A stretch of 64,000 nt of DNA from the NCBI RefSeq assembly GCF_041820985.1, contig NZ_JBGUAU010000014.1, forward strand, positions 1-64,000, read 5' to 3'. The notes beneath the pieces are model-generated. The model was not told the DNA's origin. It saw nothing but the letters and a program-made list of their open reading frames with translations, and searched no databases. This DNA is from Evansella sp041820985. Lineage in GTDB: Bacteria > Bacillota > Bacilli > Bacillales > Salisediminibacteriaceae. Below are positions 17,288-26,724 of the stretch, piece by piece. The position numbers and the translations under genes are program-made. How positions within the stretch are numbered: position 1 is the stretch's first letter; each line of letters opens with the position of its first letter.

Positions 17288-18106
17288 ATGAAACATCATG
17301 TCTCTAAAATCGTTTTCACTGTGATAATGTTTATTGTAGGAATCGTATTTTTACTACCATTTATATGGATGTTATCAGCATCAGTGAAACCAGAAAATGA
17401 AGTATTTGCTTATCCAATTCAGTGGATTCCAGATGTCTGGCGGTGGGACAATTACGCCACAGTTTGGTCGAGTGGCTTCCCGCTTTATTATTGGAACTCA
17501 ATAAAAGTAACCATATTGACAACGATTATTTCGACGACAGTATCCGCGATGGCTGCTTATGGTTTTTCAAAAATAGAATTTCGAGGAAGAACCACTTTAT
17601 TCATTGTTGTTCTAGCGACATTCATGATCCCTGCACAAGCTATTTTAGTACCACAATTTATGTTGTATATGTACTTGGATTTATTTGACACACATCTTGG
17701 ATTAATTCTATTAAATAGTTTTAGTGTACTGGGAACATTTATGTTGCGACAATTTTTCATGGGAATACATGATGATTATATTGCATCTGCAAAAATAGAT
17801 GGAGCTGGACATATTACCATTTTTACGAGAGTAGCAGTTCCTTTAGTATTACCAGCAATATCAACCTATTCTATATTACGATTTATCTGGACATGGAATG
17901 ATTATCAAGGACCTTTGATCTTCCTCCGTTCCGATAGTCTTACAACAATTCCATTAGCAATTTCTCGTTTTGCAAATGAAAGTGGTCAGTTATACAGCTT
18001 AACAATGGCAGGTACTGTTTCAGCAATCCTTCCACTTCTTGTGATATTCTTTATAGGTCAAAAATATGTAATCGAAGGAATCGCAATCGGTGGAGTGAAA
18101 GGATAA
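17288..18106 (+). CDS. Carbohydrate ABC transporter permease (YesQ-like)
   Basis: A 272-residue MalG-type permease with six membrane helices. It pairs with the preceding permease; the EAA loop appears as IASAKIDGAGHITIFTRVAVP (about residues 165-185), with Ala-Ser in place of the first Glu-Ala, as is common in this subfamily. The start ATG 17288 follows AAGGGAGGAGG, 20 bp after the upstream stop. The longer frame from 17234 would overlap the upstream gene and encode the ribosome binding site. Confidence 0.9.
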   Translation: MKHHVSKIVFTVIMFIVGIVFLLPFIWMLSASVKPENEVFAYPIQWIPDVWRWDNYATVWSSGFPLYYWNSIKVTILTTIISTTVSAMAAYGFSKIEFRGRTTLFIVVLATFMIPAQAILVPQFMLYMYLDLFDTHLGLILLNSFSVLGTFMLRQFFMGIHDDYIASAKIDGAGHITIFTRVAVPLVLPAISTYSILRFIWTWNDYQGPLIFLRSDSLTTIPLAISRFANESGQLYSLTMAGTVSAILPLLVIFFIGQKYVIEGIAIGGVKG

Positions 18107-18138
18107 ATATTTAAACATAAAAAAAGGGAGGATTTTAA

Positions 18139-19539
18139 ATGAAAAGAGTAGTACAGTTTGCGTTGATGTTGGCCCTTCTGTTTGTGTTCGTTGCTTGTTC
18201 CAATAACTCAGGTAACACGGATACAACAAGTAATTCAGGTAACACAGATAATACCAATAATACTGATAACACAGATAATTCTGATAATGATAACAATAAT
18301 GAGAATGAGCCTGACCCAGATCCTGTAACCATTAGGCTTCACCATTGGTACAACGAAGAACAAGACAATTGGCATGAAGTAATCGCAGCTTTTGAAGAGG
18401 AATTTCCACACATTAAAGTGGAGTCTGTTACACCAGAGAATAATAATGCAGATGAAACGATGCAACAAATTGATTTAGCTGCTGCATCTGGGGATCAGCT
18501 AGACGTTATTATGGTAAATAGCCCACAAGGTTATTCACAACGTGTTGCGCAAGGGATGTTTGCTCCATTAGACGAATATATTAATACTGCAGGAATTACT
18601 TATGATAATGACTATCGAGTGGACACCAAAATTGATGGACATTATTATGCTCTTCCAGGGAAATTCAATATGAACTTTGTCATGATTAATGAAGATGCAT
18701 TAAATGAAGCAGGTCTTGAGATTCCAAAAGACTGGACTTGGGATGAATATATGGACTACGCTGCAGCCTTGACAAAAGGGGAAGGACAAAATAAACAATA
18801 TGGAACATTCTTCCACACGTGGAATGACTATATTCGTTTAGCAGTCTTTAATCAACCAGAAAACAGTAGTTTTGTGAAAGATGATGGAGTAACATCTAAT
18901 GTTGATAGTCCATTATTTAGACAATCATTAGAAATTCGTGAACGTGGTCATGAGGAAGGTTCAGCTACCCCGTATGCTGATACTATTTCCATGAGTTTAA
19001 ACTATCGTCCTGAATATTTCTCAGGAAGAGCAGCTATGATCATGACGGGAAGCTGGATGATTGCGGAAGCTGGTGGAAGACCTGACGAAGAAAGTGAATT
19101 TACAACAGCGTTTGCTCCTTATCCAAAAGCGAATGATGGAGATGATATTTATACTCCTGCTGGTGCAGACTTCTTAACAGTATATTCAGGTTCTGATTAC
19201 AAAGAAGAAGCGTTCGAGTTTATTCGTTGGTATACTACGGAAGGAATCGTGATGCAAGGAAAATATCTACCAGACTATTTAGGCGCAGATATGGATGTTG
19301 TTTTAGAGAATCTATTAGAGTCAACGTATGGGGATAAAGTAAACGTAGATTCTTTGATTCATGTATTAGATGTGACTCTAGCACAGAATCTTCATATCCC
19401 AGTTCCATTCTTTAATGAAGTAGCAACAGCTTATCAGAATGAGGTAGAGAAATTCCTATTAGATGAGCAAGATTTAGATACTACGTTAGAGAAAGCGCAT
19501 GAAGGGGTGCAGAAAGTTATTGATGAGAATGTAAATTAG
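18139..19539 (+). CDS. Sugar-binding lipoprotein of the ABC importer (YesO-like)
   Basis: A 466-residue extracellular solute-binding protein. A signal peptide ends in a lipobox with Cys20 (FVAC). Residues about 21-58 form a low-complexity linker rich in Asn, Thr, Asp and Gly, encoded by a slippage-prone tract at about 18205-18310. The mature domain begins VTIRLHHWYNEEQDNWHEV and has the usual features of family 1 binding proteins. ATG 18139 follows AAAGGGAGG, 32 bp after the second permease, so the three genes form one operon. Cargo is inferred from the surrounding enzymes. Confidence 0.9.
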   Translation: MKRVVQFALMLALLFVFVACSNNSGNTDTTSNSGNTDNTNNTDNTDNSDNDNNNENEPDPDPVTIRLHHWYNEEQDNWHEVIAAFEEEFPHIKVESVTPENNNADETMQQIDLAAASGDQLDVIMVNSPQGYSQRVAQGMFAPLDEYINTAGITYDNDYRVDTKIDGHYYALPGKFNMNFVMINEDALNEAGLEIPKDWTWDEYMDYAAALTKGEGQNKQYGTFFHTWNDYIRLAVFNQPENSSFVKDDGVTSNVDSPLFRQSLEIRERGHEEGSATPYADTISMSLNYRPEYFSGRAAMIMTGSWMIAEAGGRPDEESEFTTAFAPYPKANDGDDIYTPAGADFLTVYSGSDYKEEAFEFIRWYTTEGIVMQGKYLPDYLGADMDVVLENLLESTYGDKVNVDSLIHVLDVTLAQNLHIPVPFFNEVATAYQNEVEKFLLDEQDLDTTLEKAHEGVQKVIDENVN

Positions 19540-19559
19540 TAAATATTTTTGGAAATAGA

Positions 19560-19806
19560 AAGAGGCTGGGTCATAACGAAAGTGTAACATTGAAAAGACG
19601 AACGATAGGTAACTTTAGCGGAGGAAATATACGAAGACTCCGGCGGGATCAAAAGGCAAGGGTGAGACCCCAAGAGTGCTTAAGCGGTCGGCGGCTCACC
19701 AGCCACCCGCGGAAAGCGAAGTATATTTCTGCAGCGAATAGGATACCAAGAATCATTTCGTTCGGATTTCTCTTTGCTGAAAACACTTTTGTTCCAGCCT
19801 CTTTCT
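19560..19806 (+). repeat. Long Bacillaceae intergenic repeat
   Basis: The outer ends are imperfect inverted repeats: AGAGGCTGGGTC at the left, GTTCCAGCCTCTTT at the right. The interior has the order AGCGGAGGAAATATACGAAG, a block around GACTCCGGCGGG, GGTGAGACCCC, GGCTCACC, then GCGGAAAGCGAAGTATATTT, whose end pairs with the first block. From memory this matches a repeat scattered through many Bacillus-related genomes. It sits between the transporter operon and the YesM-like kinase. It contains an 83-codon open frame that I do not believe is a gene. Confidence 0.8.
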
Positions 19807-19963
19807 GTCGGTTTTTTCACATTGAGAGAAACTGCTCCTAACCAAGATGAAATAGGTTTTTACTTATAGTAAAAAATCTGTATATATATTCCATCACAAG
19901 TGTTATAAAGAATGCGTTTTCATGATACTATGAATCTATAGTTCTGTGCGGGTGGTGTATTGC

Positions 19964-21775
19964 ATGCATATGAAGGGTTTTAAAATAATCGATAAAATAT
20001 CTTTTCGAAAAAAATTATTATTCGTAATTATTCTTTGTATGTCTTTTCCTATATTATTTAGTATGGGTAACACGATTTATACGAGTAGTAAAGTTGTTCA
20101 AACCCAAACGATTGAAAATGAAACGTATTCCCTCGAAATCGGAAACTTGTATGTGAATAAAATGCTAGACGATATCTTACAAGTAATGAATTATATTCAT
20201 TTTGATAGTGAGATTAAAAGCATATTGAATAGAAGTATCCATGCCCCAATTCCGCCAAGAGCATATTTAGATGTGAATTCTAAATTAGACTACTTTACCC
20301 GAAATAGTAATATTAATATTTATATTATCCCAAAAGAAGGGGAACAAAATGGTCAGCAACATTTTGTTAACCAAAATTACCGAGGCAAGGTAGATATAGA
20401 TATTGCACGGGAACGTTCTTCTATACTAGACGAACTCTATACCTTTGAAGTCCATAGTTTTAATGCATTAGATTTGGAGCGTGATAATCAAGTATTAGCT
20501 CCCATGGATCAAATGGTTTTATTAGGAAGGAGATTAATCGATTATAATAATAAAACTACAGCTTACATGTTTGCTGGGGTGAATAAATCGGAAATGGATA
20601 AAATACTTTCTAGTAAAGACATAAATTATAGTCGAAGTATTGTTCTCTTGGATGAGGAAGGGAAAGTGTTATACGATGAATCTATGGAATTAGTAGGGAA
20701 GGAGTTTCCATACTATCATGAAATTAATCCAAATGATTACCGATTTATAGAAGAAAATGGCAATAAGTATTTAATGATTCATAGACAAATGGAGTTTTCT
20801 GATTGGAGTCTCGTAAGCTTTATGTCCTATGATGAAGCTACTGCTCCACTGACAAAAGCTTATACCATGAATTTATATATTTTAGGCGCAGCGCTCTTCA
20901 TATTAATTATTTCTTTACTATTTATTGTTAATAAATTTACTCGTCCTATTGGAGATTTGGCAGAGATTGCACAAGAAATTGAAAAAGGAAACCTTGATAT
21001 TCGTTCAAACATACGTAGGAATGATGAGATTGGTGGATTAGCATTAGCGTTTGATTTAATGTTGGATCAAATACAAGAAATGATAAAACGAGTGAAAGTG
21101 GAACAGATGATGAAACGGCAAGCGGAAATGGAGATATTACAATCGAAAATAAAGCCACACTTTATCTTTAATATCCTAAATACCATTCGCATCAAATCTC
21201 TAAAAAGTGGAGATACGGAAACATCACGTTTAATTGTATCTTTTAATAAATTTTTACGTAATACATATCGAGGAGAAGAGTGGATCACGTTAGATGAGGA
21301 AGTAAAATATACGATGGACTACTTAGATCTCATTAACTCCATGAGGAAAAATCCAATAAAAGTACATTTACATTTATCTTCCACATCACTAGAAACAACC
21401 GTTCCGAGATTTTTCATTCAACCAATTGTAGAAAACACTTGTAAGCATGGGATCATAAGTGAAGCAGGAAATGTTTATCTAAAGTCTAGTGAAGAGGGGA
21501 ATTTTGTTGTTGTCTCCATTCAAGATGATGGATGTGGAATGGATAAAGATCGGCTACAGATGCTTCAAAAGCATTTAACTTTAGATAAACGAAACATTAT
21601 TAATAATTATCTTCAGAAAGAAGAAAAACTATTTGGAATTGGATTGAAAAATATTTATGACCGAATGCGCCTATATTATGGGAGTAAATTCACAATGAAT
21701 ATTGAAAGTGAGTTACATACTGGTATGACAGTTACTTTTCGATTTCCACAACCAAGGAGGAGAGTGAATCAATGA
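19964..21775 (+). CDS. Sensor histidine kinase (YesM-like)
   Basis: A 603-residue membrane kinase of the LytS/YesM class. Helix 1 is at about residues 16-36, a large extracellular sensor at 37-300, helix 2 at about 303-323, and a HAMP domain follows to about 378. The phosphorylated His is in KPHFIFNILNTIR (His about 398). The ATPase domain has an N box (PIVENTCKHG, about 486) and G boxes IQDDGCGMD (about 520) and FGIGLKNIYDRM (about 556). The stop overlaps the start of the regulator gene by 4 bases. I start at ATG 19964; GTG 19946 is possible. It probably senses the sugar-loaded binding protein or oligosaccharides directly. Confidence 0.9.
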   Translation: MHMKGFKIIDKISFRKKLLFVIILCMSFPILFSMGNTIYTSSKVVQTQTIENETYSLEIGNLYVNKMLDDILQVMNYIHFDSEIKSILNRSIHAPIPPRAYLDVNSKLDYFTRNSNINIYIIPKEGEQNGQQHFVNQNYRGKVDIDIARERSSILDELYTFEVHSFNALDLERDNQVLAPMDQMVLLGRRLIDYNNKTTAYMFAGVNKSEMDKILSSKDINYSRSIVLLDEEGKVLYDESMELVGKEFPYYHEINPNDYRFIEENGNKYLMIHRQMEFSDWSLVSFMSYDEATAPLTKAYTMNLYILGAALFILIISLLFIVNKFTRPIGDLAEIAQEIEKGNLDIRSNIRRNDEIGGLALAFDLMLDQIQEMIKRVKVEQMMKRQAEMEILQSKIKPHFIFNILNTIRIKSLKSGDTETSRLIVSFNKFLRNTYRGEEWITLDEEVKYTMDYLDLINSMRKNPIKVHLHLSSTSLETTVPRFFIQPIVENTCKHGIISEAGNVYLKSSEEGNFVVVSIQDDGCGMDKDRLQMLQKHLTLDKRNIINNYLQKEEKLFGIGLKNIYDRMRLYYGSKFTMNIESELHTGMTVTFRFPQPRRRVNQ

Positions 21776-23358
21776 AAGTATTACTCGTGGATGATAACTA
21801 TCAAATGTTAGAGTTTATGAATGATTGTATACCTTGGAGTGAAAAGGGTCTCGAAGTGATCGGAATGTGTGAAAATGGGGTAGAAGCATTAGGGGTAGCG
21901 AAAGAAAGCAAACCGGATATTATTATTACGGACATCGATATGCCGAATATGGATGGTTTAGAACTCTTAGAGGAAATAGGAAAATTGGATTCTGAAATAC
22001 AGGCATTGATTATTTCCTGTCACGACGATTTCCAGTATGCAAAAAAAGCACTAAAACTATTAGTGAATGACTATATTTTAAAAGACACAATGGAACCAGA
22101 AACATTGGAAGAGGCAATAGATAGAGTAATTGAAAAAATAACTGCCAAGAAGAGACAACAGAATGATATGACTCGATGGCAGAAAATCGTGAATCAAAAT
22201 AGAATGTCTCTAAAAAAAGAATGGCTTAGATCGTTTATAGACTGTCCTATTAGTAATGAGAAAGAGTGGATAACAAGGAGTAAAGACTTTCATCTTCATT
22301 TAGATGAAAAAAACTATATCCCTGTTATTGGATGTGTTCAAAACATCGATTGCGTCCTTGAGCGTTTTCAATCGTCAGACCTACTCATGTATAGTATGGA
22401 CAATATTGCACAAGAAATGAAGATGGAAGGTTTTGTGTATGATAACTTCGAAATTATCTGGTTTTTCCCAGTAACAAATAGTATAAAAGATAATATGTAT
22501 GAAGATATTAGGAAATTTTTGGTACGCCTTCAAAATACATTGGAAAATTATTGTGGAGCAAAGCTAGCCTTTATGTATAGTAAGCCAGCAGCAACCATTC
22601 ACCAACTTAAACAATATACTCAACAAATAATAAAGATGAAGCATGAGTGGTTTTATATTGAAGAGAAAAGTGTATTTTCATTAGAAAATCTAAACAGAAA
22701 TTTTTCAACAGATAACATTTTTTCTCACTATTCAAAGGTGGTAGAAGAATGGAAACAGCTTATATCTGATGGGGATGAATCGGAGATTGGTAGGAATGTT
22801 AGTAAGTGGATTCAAATAATAAAAGATAATAAATACCATCCAGAAACAGTGAAAAGTTGGGTAAACAACATACTAGTAACGATGCAATTAAACTTCAATT
22901 ATATATTTAAAGATGAAAAGAGTCATACAGATGTACTTCATAGTGAAATCCATTCATTAGACGCCGTTCATCAAGTGGAAAAATATATTTGTAATTCTTT
23001 ACGTGAGATTATTACCCATGTGGAAGCAGAGGGGAAATCTGACCGACCTGAAATTTGGGAAGTAAAAAAATATGTAGAAAAACATATTCATGAGAAAATA
23101 ACGTTGGAACGTGTTGCACAGCACTTATTTATGAATCCAAGCTATTTTAGTAGAATGTTTAAAAAAGAAACAAATGAAACCTTTATTGAATATGTAACAA
23201 GATTAAAAATGAAAAAAGCAGTTGATTTATTACATAACACCAATTATACAATTGAAGATATATCAAACCAGCTAGGCTATGAGAATACTAGTTATTTTAT
23301 TAAGCTCTTTAAGAAGCTGAACCATTTATCTCCTTTAGAGTATCGAAAGGCGAGATAG
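21772..23358 (+). CDS. AraC-type response regulator (YesN-like)
   Basis: A 528-residue regulator with an N-terminal receiver (Asp7, Asp8, phosphoacceptor Asp54 in TDIDMP, and Lys in YILKD near 108). A long central domain of about 280 residues has no named motif, and the C-terminus is an AraC DNA-binding domain with two helix-turn-helix units (about residues 425-525, ending FKKLNHLSPLEYRKAR). This is the standard partner of YesM-class kinases. The ATGA overlap with the kinase gene indicates coupled translation. Likely targets are the permease operon and lyase genes; no operator is defined here. Confidence 0.92.
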   Translation: MKVLLVDDNYQMLEFMNDCIPWSEKGLEVIGMCENGVEALGVAKESKPDIIITDIDMPNMDGLELLEEIGKLDSEIQALIISCHDDFQYAKKALKLLVNDYILKDTMEPETLEEAIDRVIEKITAKKRQQNDMTRWQKIVNQNRMSLKKEWLRSFIDCPISNEKEWITRSKDFHLHLDEKNYIPVIGCVQNIDCVLERFQSSDLLMYSMDNIAQEMKMEGFVYDNFEIIWFFPVTNSIKDNMYEDIRKFLVRLQNTLENYCGAKLAFMYSKPAATIHQLKQYTQQIIKMKHEWFYIEEKSVFSLENLNRNFSTDNIFSHYSKVVEEWKQLISDGDESEIGRNVSKWIQIIKDNKYHPETVKSWVNNILVTMQLNFNYIFKDEKSHTDVLHSEIHSLDAVHQVEKYICNSLREIITHVEAEGKSDRPEIWEVKKYVEKHIHEKITLERVAQHLFMNPSYFSRMFKKETNETFIEYVTRLKMKKAVDLLHNTNYTIEDISNQLGYENTSYFIKLFKKLNHLSPLEYRKAR

Positions 23359-23453
23359 TAAGGTAGCATGAGTAATTTGCTCGTGCTTCTTTTCGTTGGG
23401 TAAAGAGATTTCGGTAGTACAAAAGATACTATATTATGTTGGTTTCATTTTCT

Positions 23454-23502
23454 TTCGTTTAGCAAAACGAAGGAAGCACCGAGAACCGTCCCCACTGCTT
23501 CC
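23454..23502 (-). repeat. GGGGACGGTTCT repeat, copy 9, with companion hairpin
   Basis: Companion hairpin TTCGTTT-AGCA-AAACGAA (23454-23471), then GGAAGCACCG, the core in reverse and CACTGCTTCC (23472-23502). It lies between the regulator gene and the second lyase. Confidence 0.9.
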
Positions 23503-23573
23503 CGTGAAATATTTTCTGTTTTTAAGTATAATAGAAATGGAAACAAAGATTACTAGTTTAAGGTGGGTAAGTA

Positions 23574-25793
23574 ATGACAATGAATAACGTTTCAAAAGGT
23601 GGAAAAAAGATTCAATTAGAGCATCTTGATCGGGGCTTAGTTGCAGTGGCTACTACCGATGGTGTATTTCTTAATTGGAGGTTGTTAGGGAATGAAGTGA
23701 CAGGCTACTCTTCTAACGGCTTAATTGGTAGCGATTTCAATGTGTATCGAGATGATACCCTAGTTGCAACAGTAACAGACAGCACGAACTTCTTAGACAA
23801 AGAAGGTACAGAAACATCGGAGTATCATGTGTGTGCTGTAGAGAATGGTCAAGAAGTGGATAAAAGTAAAAAAGTACTTCCTTGGGAGAATTCCTACTAC
23901 GATCTTCCTTTGCAAAAACCAGCAGATGGGGTAACACCTGCTGGAGAGAAATATACATACTCTGCCAATGATATGAGTGTTGGCGATATAGATGGGGATG
24001 GCCAATACGAGTTTTTCGTAAAATGGGATCCATCGAACTCGAAGGATGTATCACAAAAAGGCTATACGGGTAATGTATTTATTGATTGCTATAAATTTGA
24101 TGGAACATTGCTTTATCGAATTGATTTGGGTGTGAATATTCGAGCTGGCGCACACTATACTCAGTTTATGGTATATGATTTTGATGGTGATGGCAAAGCA
24201 GAAATGATGATGAAAACAGCTCCAGGCACAAAAATCATAAGATACGACGAAAACGGTGAGGTTTTATCGGAAAACTATATTTCCATGCCTCAAGTAGACC
24301 TCCAAGCTGGATATAGTAATGAAGATGATTATCGTATGAGTAGTGAAGATTATTTTGATTATGTTGTAAGGTTATTCAAGAGATGGCACGAGCATGAAGA
24401 GGTCGTAAATGGCAATTGGCCAAAAACGCTGGAGGAATGCTTCGACATAGAGAGTAAGTATGCTTATCCTCTAACTCAAGAAGATGCAACGAAACTAGCA
24501 ACCTATTTTATTGATGAATATGCTCCAAGCAGATCACCGCGAAACGACCTTCGTGATTTTGAAGGGTTTATCTTAGAAGGTCCTGAATATTTAACGGTTT
24601 TTGAAGGCGAAAGTGGAAAAGAGTTAGAAACGATCCCTTATAAACCAGGTCGTCAGGATGATGGCTTAATGTGGGGCGATTATTCTTTACATCGTATTGA
24701 GCCAGGAAACCGAGTGGATCGCTTTCTAGCGGGAGTTGCTTATCTTGATGGGGAAAAACCGTACGCTATTTTTGCACGAGGGTATTACACAAGAGCAGCG
24801 ATTGTATCTTATAGCTGGGATGGTGAGCAGTTAAAGGAATATTGGACAGTTGATAGTGACTGGACACCAATGAGTAACCCATTTAATGATAACCCTCATC
24901 CAAGAGATGGAAGGTCGAAGGAATTTGGTTCTATTACAAATCAAGGTGCTCATTCCCTTAGTGTTGCAGATGTGGATGGAGATGGAAAACAGGAAATCAT
25001 CTATGGATCTGCCACCATTGATCATGATGGAACGGTCCTTTATAGCTCAAGTGATATGATGCCAGAAGAAAGTGCTGCTCCAGGAACCATTGCAAAACTA
25101 GGTCACGGCGATACGTTGCATGTGGCAAATATCGATCCAGATAGACCTGGTCTTGAAATATTCATGGTTCACGAAAATGGAAGATATGCTCCGTATGGAT
25201 ATACATTGCGTGATGCGGCTACCGGAGAGGTTCTTTTAGGAGAATTTGCTGCGGAGGATCGTGACCGTGGAATTGTTGGGGATGTGGATCCTGAGCACCG
25301 TGGATTAGAGACTTGGGCGAATGGATTTGGTTTGAAAACAGCAAAAGGGGAGCAAATCAGTATGGATGCTCCTGGTACAAATATGAACATTAACTGGTCA
25401 GGAGATATGACAACTCAAATTGTTCATGGCATCCACGATGAAACACCTACCATTGTTGATTGGAAAAAAGGCGTGTTGCTAACGGCAACAGATACAAGAA
25501 CGAACAATGGAACAAAAGGAAATCCATGTCTAGTAGCAGACATTTTTGGTGATTGGCGAGAAGAACTTCTTGTACGTAAGTCTGATAGCTCTGCTATTCG
25601 GATTTATGTCAATACAGAAATAACGGATCGAAAGCTTTATACGTTAATGCATGATGCCCAATATCGAACAGGGATTGCGTGGCAAAATACAGTGTACAAT
25701 CAACCACCATACCCAAGTTTTTATTTCGCGTCTGATATCGATTGGGCAGAGGTGCCGGTTCCAGCATATGGGACTCCACGAGTGGAAAAGTAG
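23574..25793 (+). CDS. Cytoplasmic rhamnogalacturonan lyase (PL11, YesX-like)
   Basis: A 739-residue PL11 lyase with no signal peptide, so it should act on imported oligosaccharides. It shares the LEHLDRGLVAV opening, the calcium loops (DIDGDGQYE, DFDGDGKAE, DVDGDGKQE) and the NQPPYPSFYF ending with the secreted lyase at 622. Between the KTA and LEGPEYL blocks it has about 88 more residues (about 218-330), mostly charged, with a predicted helical segment around DDYRMSSEDYFDYVVRLFK. It lacks the binding modules of the secreted enzyme. The start is ATG 23574 or ATG 23580. The name rests on similarity, not on proof of exo activity. Confidence 0.92.
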   Translation: MTMNNVSKGGKKIQLEHLDRGLVAVATTDGVFLNWRLLGNEVTGYSSNGLIGSDFNVYRDDTLVATVTDSTNFLDKEGTETSEYHVCAVENGQEVDKSKKVLPWENSYYDLPLQKPADGVTPAGEKYTYSANDMSVGDIDGDGQYEFFVKWDPSNSKDVSQKGYTGNVFIDCYKFDGTLLYRIDLGVNIRAGAHYTQFMVYDFDGDGKAEMMMKTAPGTKIIRYDENGEVLSENYISMPQVDLQAGYSNEDDYRMSSEDYFDYVVRLFKRWHEHEEVVNGNWPKTLEECFDIESKYAYPLTQEDATKLATYFIDEYAPSRSPRNDLRDFEGFILEGPEYLTVFEGESGKELETIPYKPGRQDDGLMWGDYSLHRIEPGNRVDRFLAGVAYLDGEKPYAIFARGYYTRAAIVSYSWDGEQLKEYWTVDSDWTPMSNPFNDNPHPRDGRSKEFGSITNQGAHSLSVADVDGDGKQEIIYGSATIDHDGTVLYSSSDMMPEESAAPGTIAKLGHGDTLHVANIDPDRPGLEIFMVHENGRYAPYGYTLRDAATGEVLLGEFAAEDRDRGIVGDVDPEHRGLETWANGFGLKTAKGEQISMDAPGTNMNINWSGDMTTQIVHGIHDETPTIVDWKKGVLLTATDTRTNNGTKGNPCLVADIFGDWREELLVRKSDSSAIRIYVNTEITDRKLYTLMHDAQYRTGIAWQNTVYNQPPYPSFYFASDIDWAEVPVPAYGTPRVEK

Positions 25794-25871
25794 GGTTTTG
25801 TATAAGAAAAGTATTATTGTGTATGAGTGTTAACATGTTCACTTCATAGGTATTAATAAGTTTTCAGAAGC

Positions 25872-25910
25872 AAAAACACATGCGATTCATTGAAATCGTA
25901 TGTGTTTTTT
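25872..25910 (+). terminator. Terminator after the second lyase
   Basis: AAAAACACAT and ATGTGTTTTT form the stem base, with GCGATT/AATCGT inside and a T run at the end. It closes the kinase-regulator-lyase segment. Confidence 0.9.
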
Positions 25911-26091
25911 ATTGCTATATCAATGTTGTTAAGCCACCATAGAACGTGTATACATGAATAAATCAACTAAATGCTTAGTAAATAAGGGGTACCATATTTT
26001 TAACGAAGCAGGTATGTTTAAAAAATGTTTGGAGAAACCTTTTAAGGTACCAAACGTAAAAGGATTATGTTATGAAAAGGGAGGTGACAAT

Positions 26092-26487
26092 ATGAGTGCA
26101 CGTAAGAAAAAGAAGCCTGATAAATGGGTAGTAACTCTCATCGCAGGGTTAGTGGCAATTTGTATTCTGCTGTTTATGTTACCAAATCTTCTTAATCAAG
26201 AGGAGGTAAGGGTTCTTGAAGAGCTTAAAGAGAATGTCATACGTCCTCACATAAGCACTCTATCAAACGATTCACAAATATATGATTTTGATATCATAAA
26301 CATTATAAATATTTCAAGATATGAGAATTATGAGAGTCAAGAACCAACGGAGTATACTACTTATGAGGTAGTAGTCCGTTATATTCACCAGCAAGAAACA
26401 ACGGAAGATAGAACTTTTACTACATCAACGGTTAGGTATGAAATAGTAATGAAAGATAACACAGTTGTATCTTCACGGAGGAGATAG
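26092..26487 (+). CDS. Hypothetical membrane-anchored protein (131 aa)
   Basis: A 131-residue protein with a Lys-rich N-terminus, one membrane helix (about residues 12-31) and an extracellular domain of about 95 residues with alternating charged strands ending in Arg-Arg-Arg. ATG 26092 follows GGGAGGTGA, much better than the upstream in-frame ATG at 25954. I do not recognise the family. Its stop is only 5 bases before the acetyltransferase remnant, which is in another frame. Confidence 0.65.
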   Translation: MSARKKKKPDKWVVTLIAGLVAICILLFMLPNLLNQEEVRVLEELKENVIRPHISTLSNDSQIYDFDIINIINISRYENYESQEPTEYTTYEVVVRYIHQQETTEDRTFTTSTVRYEIVMKDNTVVSSRRR

Positions 26488-26492
26488 TATAA

Positions 26493-26675
26493 CACCTATA
26501 TGAAAAGCCAATTACCGTTGGCAACAATGTTTGGATTGGCGGAAATGCAGTAATAACCTCAGGAGTAACTGTAGGACATGTGGTGATAGCATCAGGTGCG
26601 GTGGTTACGAAAGACGGACCTGGCAATATTGTTGTTGGAGGAAATCCAGCTAGATTGATAAAGGCAATGAAATGA
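26493..26675 (+). pseudogene. C-terminal fragment of a maltose/galactoside O-acetyltransferase
   Basis: Sixty codons in one frame read as left-handed beta-helix hexapeptides: KPITVGNNVWIGGNAVITSG, then VTVGHVVIASGAVVTKD, GNIVVGGNPARLI and a stop. This is the tail of the LacA/Maa acetyltransferase family, whose full members are about 185 residues. There is no start codon or N-terminal two thirds; an in-frame TAA lies just upstream. The reading frame is still clean, so the truncation may be fairly recent. Confidence 0.85.
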
Positions 26676-26680
26676 TAAGT

Positions 26681-26724
26681 AAGAGGACGCTCCGAAAGTA
26701 TTTGCCTTTTAGAGTGTCCTCTTT
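26681..26724. terminator. Bidirectional terminator
   Basis: AAGAGGACGCTC pairs with GAGTGTCCTCTT across a 19-base loop, followed by TTTT. It originally served the acetyltransferase gene, and it overlaps the stop of the convergent gene at 26709. Confidence 0.75.

Noticed and set aside
19590..19841. 83-codon frame inside the long intergenic repeat
   Set aside because: The sequence is the structured repeat itself and the Arg-rich translation is a by-product.
19911..19924. cre-like AGAATGCGTTTTCA upstream of the YesM-like kinase
   Set aside because: Two mismatches at fixed consensus positions, so the match is too weak to report as a site.
25954..26091. Upstream extension of the 131-aa membrane protein
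   Set aside because: GGGAGGTGA directly before ATG 26092 marks the real start; the extension has no site of its own.
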